DNA from: Panicum virgatum
Taxonomy: Eukaryota > Streptophyta > Magnoliopsida > Poales > Poaceae
Assembly: GCF_016808335.1 (NCBI RefSeq)
Contig: NC_053150.1
Coordinates: forward strand, 28,216,030-28,280,029
DNA length: 64,000 nt
Direction of reading: 5' to 3'
The notes beneath the pieces were generated by a model. It did not search any database. It was given only the letters and a program-made list of their open reading frames with translations, and was not told the DNA's origin. The translations under genes and the position numbers were made by a program. Positions 12,091-21,107 of this stretch are shown one piece after another (position 1 is the stretch's first letter; each line of letters begins with the position of its first letter).

Positions 12091-13008
12091 TCATGGGGAT
12101 TCTTCCTCGATCCTGATAGGGCGCTTCTTCAGTGGAAGACACTGACCCATCACATCATCTTCAGTCTGAGTAATCTTATCCCAATGGGTTTCTTCGGGTT
12201 CTTCTTCTTCAGTCTGTGTGCCTATGTCCCAATGGGTTTCTTCGGGTTCTTCTTCTTCGGTCTGAGTGCCTACATCCCATTGGGCTTCTTTGGGTTCTTC
12301 TTTTTCTTCCTCTATCCACCCACCTATTCCTCTGCGAGCCTCGTATTCTTGCATTCGGGCTTGGAGAGCGGCTAGGGAATTCTCGGCGCGTGCGGCTCTG
12401 GTCCGTTGTTCTTCCAGTTCTGCCTCACATTCTTGCATTTGGACTTGGAGAGCGGCTAGGGAGTACTCGGCGCGTGCGGCTCTTGTCCGTTGTTCATCCA
12501 GCTCTTGGGTTGCCTTTTCTGCTCTGTGGACCTATTGCTTCAGTTGTGCTGCTTGTTCACGGTAGAGCTCATCCAGGCCGGTGAGATAGATGGATAGGTG
12601 GGAGACTGTATCTTCTAGGTCTTCTTCTTCTCTTCCAAGTCCTCTCATCCGGGCAATCCATGTGCGTCCTCTTCCTTCAGTAGGCGGAAAAAATCTCATA
12701 GGAGTCTGCTGAAGGTGGTGCTTGTAGATCACACGCAGATGTCGGAGGGCTATACGGGCGGCTTTCCGGTAGGTGTCAGGGAAACGAAATCCAGTGGTGG
12801 AGATGAACCAGGGATCCACATCAGGGTAGCGGGTGCTCTTTCCCATGAAAATCATCACGTTGCACCGAAGAGTGCCCTTGGAGTCGTACTCCCGGTAGAC
12901 GTACTCTGGTGGGTCCACCATTCCAATACGTTCCAGGCTGAGTATCAATAACTTAGGAAGGCCGGGTTCTGCGTGACAGATTCCGTCAATCCATCCATTG
13001 TCAGCCAT
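12091..13008 (-). pseudogene. ORF0a: first copy of the extra ORF upstream of gag
   Basis: It starts at the ATG at 13006-13008 (MADNGWIDGICH), directly after CAG, and is one frame to 12091 except for a TAG at 12532-12534; about 305 codons. The globular N-terminal half has PPEYVYREYDSKGTLRC, DTYRKAARIALR and TPMRFFPP. The C-terminal half is a coiled coil with two near-identical copies of RTRAARAE-SLAALQ, then an acidic tail with three TQT motifs. It shares roughly half its core positions with ORF0b, so the two look like an old tandem duplication. Function unknown; a scaffold or adaptor role is only a guess. Confidence 0.78.
12180..12310 (-). repeat. 48-bp tandem repeat in ORF0a tail
   Basis: Units begin at 12180, 12228 and 12276 (plus strand cccaatggg or cccattggg), period 48 bp, encoding a 16-residue repeat with the core GTQTEEEEPEETHWD. 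The first two units are nearly identical; the third is diverged. Confidence 0.9.
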
Positions 13009-13135
13009 CTGGAACAGTGCAAGAACCAGTGGTGAGTGTTTGTGTGAAAGAAGGATTAAGGAAAGAAAAGTCCTAGAGTGAAAGGGCCTGAAAACGGGTT
13101 TCACTCCTAGGGTCACGTCCTATGGCCAACCTACG

Positions 13136-13147
13136 GCTCTGATACCA
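13136..13147 (-). promoter_or_regulatory. Element B primer binding site (tRNA-iMet)
   Basis: The plus strand reads gctctgatacca, so the minus strand has TGGTATCAGAGC, the standard sequence complementary to the 3' end of plant initiator tRNA-Met. It is 2 nt inside the LTR border. Confidence 0.93.
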
Positions 13148-13149
13148 CC

Positions 13150-14912
13150 TGAAGCATCCCCTCATAAGAGAAGACTTAAATGTGATACAAACATCAGTCT
13201 CCGGAGGCTGATGACACATTTATTACATCAGATGGTTCATCACCGTACAACTCTTATTTTTGGGCAATTTCCTAATGGCATGGCCAAAACTATGTTACGA
13301 GAATCGTGGTAAGGTTTTAGGTCGATCCGAGGTCGTTTGACGCATGAAATGATAGGTTATATAAAGGTTTATGGGTTAAATAAGGGGTCAGGGACCTATT
13401 TGTAATTTGTTCTGAGAGTGGAAGGGCCTGATTGTAATTTCTAGAAATATCTTGGACGTACTAAAAAGGTGTAGGGTTTATTAAGTATATATGGTGGGAG
13501 GGTTTATTTGCGAATAAAAGAATAGGAAGGGTCTCTTTTGTAAAAGGACTTTAGAGGTGAGAGGGTTCTTTAAGAAATAACGGGAAAAGTAGGGCCTAAA
13601 GGCAAAAATGCCTGTCTTCTCCCTTTTCCCCTCACTGGGAATCAGGGGAGGGGCGGTGGCGCGCCGGTGGCGGCCCTCGCCGGCGGTCTGGGCCTTGGGG
13701 GCGGCCGGGAGGAGGGGGAAAAGAGAGAGAGAGAGAGGCTCAAGGGGTCGATTCCCCCCTCGATTTTGGGGAAGGAGGCCCGCAGGGCGGATTCATGGCG
13801 GCGGGCGGCAGCAGGTGGCGGCGGCCATGGTGGCGCTGCGGTGGGGCTTGCCGGCGGCCAAGGTGAGGAGGGAGAGTGAGAGGGAGGCGATGAGGTCCTA
13901 ATGCACCTCTTACCCTGGGCAAAGGCAGCGCGAGGGGGCGGCTCCGCGGTGGCCGGTGTGCTCGGCGGCTATGGCGGTGGTGGCGGCACTGAGAGCTCGG
14001 GGAGGAGGCAAGGGATGGTGGTGGAGGTCGTGGTGATGGCGGAACGCGGCGTGGGGGGGGGGTCTATTTAAGGGCGAGGTAAGGCGGTGGGTGGTGGCCG
14101 CGTTGGTGGCGGCTCGGCGAACTTCGTGGCCGGCCTTAATGGCGCTTGGCCGTTACCGCGGTGTCGTGGAGCGGCGGAGCGGGCAGCGAGACGGCCACAG
14201 GATGACGCGACTGCTCAGGCAGGCGGCGAGCGGGGCCGGTGGCGCTGTGCGGCTTGACGGTGGAGGGCGCGGCAAGCAGTGCCGCTCATGTTGCGCGTGG
14301 GCGTGCACGTGGGCTCTGCTCGCGGGCTCGGGTGTCGAGGCAGGCAAGCGGCGAGTGGCGCGGCGGCGATGACGGCCCTGCGGTGCGTGACGTGGCAGGC
14401 GTGCGGAACGGCGGCGAGCGGCGCGGTGGCTGGCCCGGCCGCGTGGAGCACGCGTGTGCGCGTGCGCGTGGGTAGGCCGGGGCGTGCGCGCGCACAGGGG
14501 CTTGGGCGGGCGGGGTGGCTCGGACGCGCGCGGTAGAGCGAGGTCGGGGAGCCGAGCCGGCGTGCGCACGTGGCGAGCGGCGGTCGGGGGCAGAGGAAGG
14601 AAAGAGGAGAAGGGAGGAGGAGAAAAAAAAGAAAAGGAAAAAGAGGAAGGAGAGAGAGAGAGAGAGACGGCGGGAATCGCGGCGGCGGCTGTGACTGGAC
14701 TCGCATGCGCGCCGGTCGGGCGTGACGCGCGGGACGAGGACGAACAGGGAGACGGGACAGCGATGGATTTGGATGTCGGGACCGATTTTTCGAGAGATCG
14801 GGAGATTGGGCAGGGAATGATTTTGAGTGGACTGAGCTCAACGATGAAAAATTATTTTTTAAAAATTATTTTTAGCGTGTGATTTATTTGGTAAGTTTTT
14901 CAGGGTGTTACA
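13150..14912 (-). repeat. Element B LTR (5' LTR, short type)
   Basis: Bounded by tgaagcatcc at 13150 and cagggtgttaca ending at 14912; 1763 bp. On the minus strand it starts TGTAACACCCTG, like element D's LTR. The interior is AT-rich at the edges, with a very GC-rich block at 13600-14760 that includes GA runs near 13724 and 14655. That block creates many long shadow ORFs. The spliced ORF of the C and D LTRs is not present. Confidence 0.85.
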
Positions 14913-15504
14913 TCTATTCATAGCACATGCGACTAGCTGCCATACCATCGCACAAGTCTGTTGGAGATAAAAATGTTCCGATGATGAAAATTGTTCAAGA
15001 ACCAAATAATTTGTTTCCGAAACAAGATAAAAATATTCTCGAGATAGAAATTATTTCGGAAGAAATAAAAATATTTTAGAAAAATCTCATCTAAACATAA
15101 TTTGGATAACTTGATCGTGAGATAGAACATTTCTTTTGTTTCGGTGCACGGAAATTAAGACAAGTGAGCTGCGTCGACCCTCCTGTGCATTGCGTCGGCG
15201 GCAAGTCACGTGCGCGATAAATATCTTTCCCCCGCGGTGGGAGCCAAGCTGCCGGGTGGCAGGAGGCAACAATGCGTGGGAGAGCGCACCTTCGATTTCG
15301 CAGTGGCAAAGACGCCGAATTGCAGATTAGGGCACCTGCAACAATTAGGGCAAGTTGCTCTGTATTACACTGCCATCTCAGCTTGTAGAGAGTAAAAACG
15401 GCAACTACTCCATCAATAGTCTTTAGGAATTCATTTCCTATTTGCATGGGACCCACTCCTCCTCCATCCTCGTGACCTCATCCTAGCTTGCCGCACTTGC
15501 TAGT
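14913..15504. other. Unassigned sequence between elements B and E
   Basis: AT-rich to 15140, with repeats of the form ataaaaatatt, then GC-richer. CACGTG (G-box palindrome) occurs near 15207, followed by gcgataaatatc. No open frame looks real. It could be host flank or the remnant of an older element. Confidence 0.5.
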
Positions 15505-17264
15505 TGTCGGTGTTCCATATCACCGGCTAGTAAATTTGTAAGCGTGTCGCTACTCTAGATGGTAATACAAGGATTCGACATGAGGGTTTATACTGGTTCG
15601 GGCAGAATGTATCTACGTACAGTTCAAGCTCTCGCGCTTTTGCACTCAAAGTTTACAGTAGGGGTTACAAACGGGCAAGAGAGGAAATGGGCTCCCAAGT
15701 CTCTATTGGAAAACAAGTGGATGTACGCGTGTTTGTGTGGTTCTGCTGGTTGGTTAGGTCACCTCCCTGCATGGGGTACCCCCATCCCTTTTATAGCCCA
15801 AGGAAGACCGGGGGGTCGGATACAAAAGGAACGGAAAAGTGAGAAAGGAAAAGACTAAGGGGTCAGACGCATCCTTGCCATCCCTTCTTCTGGTTGGTTG
15901 GCCTCGGTACGGCACCTAGCCCCCCATTCCTTCGACTGCAATCTCATCCCCCGTCTTCCGCTCCTGGTGATCATGACGGGTGAAGGAAAGTTATGGCATG
16001 TTGTAGCCATCGTCCCATCGTGGGGGCACGTATTGATGATCGCTTCGCCGGCAGTACCGGCATTGGCAGGGGGGACGTCCTCCCCCTGTCCCCGAGGACG
16101 GTCTCCCATCCTTAGAGCTGACTTCGGGGCGACGAAGGGCATGCTCCGCCCCATCGGTGAGGCGTTGTCACGTCGGACTGCTGCCGCCCTTGCCCGAGCT
16201 CGTGCTGTGGCAGGGGCGAGTGGTCTTGTCAGCCCACGCAGGCCTTCCGTAGGCTAAGTGATGGTCCTCGAGCCTGTGGTTTGGTCAAAACATCTTGTGG
16301 GCCTGCTCTTACCCCTTCTGTGGGGGTCAGAGAGATATTTTCCCATGAGAACCTTGGGATTGCGAGTGTTCCTTCGTGAGGGTCGGGCGAGGCGGAGGTG
16401 CCTCCGCGAGGGTCGGCCTGAGGGCGGTGCTCCCCTCGGGGTTGGCTCCTTAGTGGGCTGGTTGCACCCTTCTTTGGTCGTGCTTATCTTACCCTTATTG
16501 GGCCTTTATTGCTTAATCGAGGGTTCCTGGGGGTACCCGTTACCTTTACCCCCAATAGTAGCTCCCGACCCCCGTCACACTTTAATCGCGTTAGCGTGTC
16601 GGGGGTAAAGTTCCGCGCATAGGAGCCACTTCGTGTTTAATGTCGCTTTCTTTCACGCGCACCCACTGGGTGTAGCCCCCGAGCCTCTAATCGAATCATA
16701 GATTCGCTCAATGGGTGATCCTGCCGCATTGAATTGCCTGGTGACGGGACGGGCTGTTCTGACTGTCTGCTCAGTGACGGGACGCGTCACTGTCCATCCG
16801 CCCTCCAGTGGGTGCGCGCTAGCACACCCAGTGGGTGTAGCCCCCGAGCCCCTGAGCGAGTTAGCGACTCGCTCAGAGGATGTAAGCTATCGATTACCCG
16901 CGTCAGGCGGTGTTATGTGACGGCCCGGCCGTCCTTTCCCATCGGTCCTTGCCCGCGCTTAGCTCTGAGCATGGCTCGCTACTCGGAGCCTGCCCTGGTG
17001 CAGTCGCTGTACGGCACACGGCTCGGGGGGCGGCACTGTTCTCCTTGTGAGGCGCCGCACCCCTGGTAGTAGAGCCTAGGCCCTTCCTTCGCTATAAATA
17101 GCGACCTTTTGGGAGCCTCCTTTTTCATCGATCTCGTCTTGCTTCCCACATTGCTTCCCTATAGAATGGCTAGGTTTTCCTCCCTGGTTCGTCCTCCTGA
17201 GAGGGATTTCGAATCCCCCGCGCCCTGGTGTTAGAAGAATGCTTGCGAGCAGCAGGTGATCGGC
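15505..17264 (+). mobile_element. Element E, segment 1: probable LTR start
   Basis: Starts TGTCGGTGTTCC at 15505, a typical LTR-like terminus, with tttatactggttcgggcaga nearby. It includes two dyads CACCCASTGGGTG (16660-16672 and 16825-16837), each followed by tgtagcccccgag, and a TATA box at 17093. The segment ends at the element C insertion; the last five bases, tcggc at 17260-17264, are the target-site duplication. I read it as the 5' LTR of a plus-strand element, but the other LTR was not found, so orientation and family are tentative. Confidence 0.6.
17093..17100 (+). promoter_or_regulatory. TATA box in element E LTR
   Basis: tataaata inside the short dyad cgctataaatagcg. A start of transcription roughly 30 bp downstream would be expected; AATAAA at 31013 is about 530 bp further on once element C is discounted. 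Confidence 0.55.
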
Positions 17265-17636
17265 TGTGGCAGCCCCGCCCGACATAAACCGGCTTAAGTG
17301 CGCTAACCATCATCAAAATGACAATCAGGGTTAACACGCACTTAAAACGGAGAAATCCGGCAGTGCTGTCGGGTAAATTCCCGATAAAACCACTTAAACC
17401 TGGATCGAACAAAGCAGCATCCCTCACGCGAAGGCGAGTCCAGAGATTACAACACGACACCAACAATTACAACACAGAGTTTAACGATCTGCAGTAATAC
17501 AAACCAAGTTCGACATTTAACAAAGTGCTTTGTACAACAACATAAAAGAAGTCCACCAGAGTTCTTTATTGCAGCGGAAAGTAAACACGTGAACTAACGA
17601 CGATATGGGTGTCACGATGAAGCCCGATTCGTGACA

Positions 17637-18834
17637 TCACTCGCTCTTGTCATCGTTGGCCGGGGACGGATCCCACTCCACGGACCAACCAGGCGGAAGG
17701 GTACAAGGCCAGGTTAAACTGGCAATCATGTCCTCAAAAGTATTTCCTGAAACAAAATGAGCCACAAGCAAGGCTGAGTATTCTAATACTCAGCAAGGCT
17801 TACCCGACTGAGGGTATACTTAGCCCTTTATCTAGACATGCAAGGCTTTTGGTTTGAGAGGTTTGTTTTGCCGAAAAGCAGTAAAGAGTAGATCCTTAAT
17901 TTCATATTTTAGCCTTCATGTTCTAGTTCAAATAACCATTCTAGGTGAGCATCTATCCAATAGCATCCATGGTGGAAACAATTATTTTTCATCAACCAAT
18001 CAACTATATTCATCATCATAATCATTCACTTCTTACTCTATGTGGCAAAAGGGTTAAGCAGTCCCAAACCGTGAGAAGCGGACGATTCGAATCGAATTTG
18101 TTAACCTGGCCAGGCAGACCTAAACACACGTCACGTGGTTACTCACAGAGTCACACGTGCAACATTTCCCTTCAATTCCCGCTTCACGGAACAGGCCCAC
18201 CGCCCTCAAGTACAGCAGTACGACGACTCTGTACTCGCCATTAGCCAGATGTGAACGAGTTCAAGACGGTGGGGAGTATATTCCGGCAGCGGTTCAATCC
18301 AGTACTTAAGCTTACCGATTACCATATTCTCGGCATGTGATTAGTACGTTCAAACGCTTAACCACCACTACCACACACTGCGGCCTTATCATTTTTCACT
18401 AAACAGACGGGGCATCCAGAGTATCACGACCCCGCCCGTAGACCTTATAGTGGTAGCAAGTAATAAACAACCAACCCCTATCATTTCTCGCGAGTGACCG
18501 GAAATCACTCGACTTCTACCGAACCTTTAGCATAGCTAACTAACGACCTGTACCAACTAGTGTTCAAGCATCGGTACCTAGGATTATGCAACTAAGGTTT
18601 CAGTCAACTCCTGTAACTTAAATGCACAAATAGATATGAACAATAATAAGTTGCATAATTTAAAATAGAGGGACATGCTCCGGGGCTTGCCTTCCTGGGC
18701 GTAACTGGATCTGGGCTCTTCCGAAATCGGGTTCGGGTCTTCAGTAACTTCAGTTAGATTCACCTGAGCTTCACGCTGCTCACTCTCGGACCCGGGCACC
18801 AGTTCGTAAGTTCCGTCAGCGAGAGTAGTAGTAT
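17637..18834 (-). CDS. Putative spliced LTR-encoded protein, C left LTR
   Basis: Two exons are proposed. Exon 18691-18834 follows the acceptor atttcatatag and ends gaag before a GC-type donor (GCAAGC). The last exon, 17637-17746, follows the acceptor tttcag and ends in TGA. Both junctions are phase 1, so joining keeps frame. The visible product is about 83 residues: DTTTLADGTYELVPGSES, then an acidic Glu-rich part (ISEEPRSSYAQE), then FEDMIASLTWPCTLPPGWSVEWD. Element D has the same exons, phases and a terminal exon of identical length (110 nt), with mostly synonymous changes. The upstream exon with the start codon was not found. No known domain was recognised; the role is unknown. Confidence 0.6.
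17773..17794. repeat. Perfect dyad near the LTR intron acceptor
   Basis: Arms GCTGAGTATT and AATACTCAGC around a 2-nt loop, 24 bp before the proposed acceptor of the last LTR exon. Also present at 27361-27382 (C right), 38322-38343 and 49504-49525 (D). Confidence 0.93.
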
Positions 18835-21059
18835 CTATATGAAATGCACATAAGTGAGTTGTTGTGATGGCAGTAATTAATGAATTATTTCATCATAAAA
18901 GCGTAAACCAATAAGACTCAAAACAGCAATAAACACTGTCATGTTTCTTCCATTGGGCAAACGTGTATAGAGTAGAAAATAATATTAGTTAGTGCATAAG
19001 TTCCGAGTGGAGTTTTCGTTATATACCAAAACATACAAAAGTGGCTTTCTTTAACAAAAATAACGATATCATGTTTTATCTAAAACTATAGTTACACATA
19101 GATTCTAAATCTCAAATTTTTGCAGAGGAGTCTACATATGATCCTCAACACACTTTAAATTTATCAGAAATTTTCTAGACGTAAAACAGGAGTAATAAAA
19201 TTGACAAATCCTACTCACATATAACAAGACTAATTAGTACAGATAGCTGCAAAGTGTTTTTGGCTCTAAAAATTTATATTCTAGCTTATCTTCTGAAGAC
19301 TAAGCCACAGTAAAATTTTCAGATTTTTCCAACAGCAACATCTATTTATCACAAAATAGCACCATTTTTAAGGATTAATTCACAGCGTTAGCTACACAAA
19401 TCTAAAAATAATGAAACTTGGACAGTGGTGTTCATTTAGTATTGTAAATATACATAAAAAGTTTCATACACAAATCTATATCATAACATCCAGAAATAAA
19501 AAGTAGATTATTCTACTAGATTTAGCCAAGACTATGGTTTCATCTAGTTACAAGTGTCAACTGGTGCTCAAATTTTTAAACAAAGCTAAACATGGCATGA
19601 AGTAGCTACTAGCCAAAAATCATCTATATACATTGAGTAGAACTCCTAGAATAAATATAGCCTATATAAACTAATCTTTTTCGTAGATTAAAATACAGAC
19701 AGAAAATAAATATGTGCAAGTAACAAAAGTTGTAGATCTTGTTGCAAGGATTCCAAAACATTTGGATTTGTATTTTTCTGATTTTTCTACGATTTTATTT
19801 CGAATTTACAAGTTTGCTGGTTTTGAAAACAAAAGAAAAAGGAAACGCAAACTTGCATCTAAGCCCCTGGAAGTTTGTTTCTTCTCAGCGTGGGTCCCTG
19901 GCGGACATTGGAGAACAGAGGAGGGTCGGGCGGCCGTTTTCCGGCGAGGAGAGGCTCCGGCGGTGGGGGAAAAGTTGGGGAAAAGGGAGAGGAGACTGAG
20001 CCGCACCTCTGGGTGTCCTTGGTTCGCGGGGAGGAGGTCCGAGGCGACGGCTCCGCGGAGAGGGGCGGCCGGCGGTGGACTGGGCTTGCGGCGGCGGCGT
20101 TCCGGCGGGCTTGGGCGGCGGCGCGTGGGTCGGGGAGTACCAGCGGAAGGTGAGGAAGCTAACTGCGGGGTCGAATGGGCGCGAGGGAGACCGGAGGAGG
20201 GAGCTCCGCGGGAGCCTATGGGGCGGCGGCGGCCATGGTGGCGGCAGCGGCCGTTCCAGGCGAAAGGGGGCGCGCGGAGCGGGGCTATCGAGCTCAGGAG
20301 GTGAGAAGGGAGGTCGGGGACGTCTCTGAGCTCGAGGGGAGGCTCTAGACGGTCAAGGCGCGAGGCGGGGGGCGAGGCACGGTCGTCGGGTCGTCACGGC
20401 GTCGCCGTGGCGCCTCGGCGGCCATCCTCGGCGTGCGCGCGGGGGATCGGCGACACGTGGAGAGGCCAAGAAGCTACGGGAGAGCTTGGGACGGGGCGCG
20501 GCGAGGAAGCGGCGCGTGGCCGGCGGCCTTGACCGGCGGCGACCACGGCTCAGCACAGAACATGGGAGGGAGGAAGAGAGAGAAAAGAGAGAGTATAGAG
20601 AGAGATTAAACTGATTCAAATTCAAATTTTCCTCAAAAAATCCTTTTGACACATGAAAAACTCCGAATACGAAAGTTGTAGAGAATTTAAAAACCTACAA
20701 CTTTTATTTCAGGAAAAAGTTTAATCGAGCAAAGGTTTAAAAGTTATTTTAAATTTTCGAAAACTATAAATCAAAACACTTATCATTTCATGTGATTTTC
20801 AACATTTGTACCCCTAGAGTTCAACTGGACATTTACCATTCTTTTCATGGTGAACATGTCTATAAATTTTCATCTGCAAGTTTGCCTTGGTGTGAAGTTA
20901 TTTGAGGTTCCTGACCTATGCACATATACACACATACATATGCACACACATAAGTTATTTTCCAAAAAGAAATGCATAATTTGAAATTCTCTTGTTTATT
21001 AAGCATGAAATCACGTTTAAGTTTTCTTGATTAGCATTTTAAAACTCTGAGATGTCACA

Positions 21060-21095
21060 GCCTACCCCCCTTAAAAAGAATCTCGTCCCGAGATT
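21060..21095 (-). promoter_or_regulatory. Element C polypurine tract and adjacent hairpin
   Basis: The minus strand reads AAGGGGGGTAGGC directly before the 3' LTR: the plus-strand priming site. Upstream is a dyad at 21079-21095 with arms AATCTCG and CGAGATT around 3 nt. The same arrangement occurs in element D. Confidence 0.9.
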
Positions 21096-21107
21096 CGAGT
21101 AACTAGG

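Larger units (their letters stand above)
8591..14912 (-). mobile_element. Element B: old Tekay/Del-like Ty3/gypsy retrotransposon, truncated by A
   Basis: On the minus strand: LTR (13150-14912), tRNA-iMet-type primer site, two ORF0 copies, gag, protease and the first part of RT, which stops at the LTR of element A. The rest of B should continue left of A, outside the window. Gag and RT resemble those of C and D. Frame damage in gag, protease and both ORF0 copies shows it is an old insertion. The five bases after the LTR are tctat, a candidate TSD. Confidence 0.88.
17265..21059 (-). repeat. Element C 3' LTR (left copy)
   Basis: From tgtggcagcc at 17265 to gatgtcaca ending at 21059; on the minus strand it starts TGTGACATCTCAGAG and ends GGCTGCCACA. 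In transcription order: AT-rich U3, a GC-rich block at about 20580-19880, an AT-rich block to about 18840, two putative coding exons (18691-18834 and 17637-17746), then a 3'-UTR-like stretch with AATAAA near 17566. This gene-like order inside one LTR is unusual. Confidence 0.96.

Noticed and set aside
14215..14841. 208-residue Pro/Arg/Ser-rich open frame on the minus strand
   Set aside because: It lies in the GC-rich block of LTR B. Overlapping long frames exist on both strands there, and the composition is that expected from GC-rich DNA, with no conserved motif.
17945..18244. 99-residue plus-strand frame identical in both C LTRs (also 27533-27832)
   Set aside because: It is antisense to the proposed LTR gene and lies in its intron. 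Identity between copies only reflects LTR identity, and element D has no equivalent open frame.
19714..20304. 196-residue plus-strand frame in LTR C, repeated at 29301-29921
   Set aside because: It is antisense to the element's coding strand, and the two near-identical LTR copies differ in frame through single-base indels. GC-rich composition explains its length.
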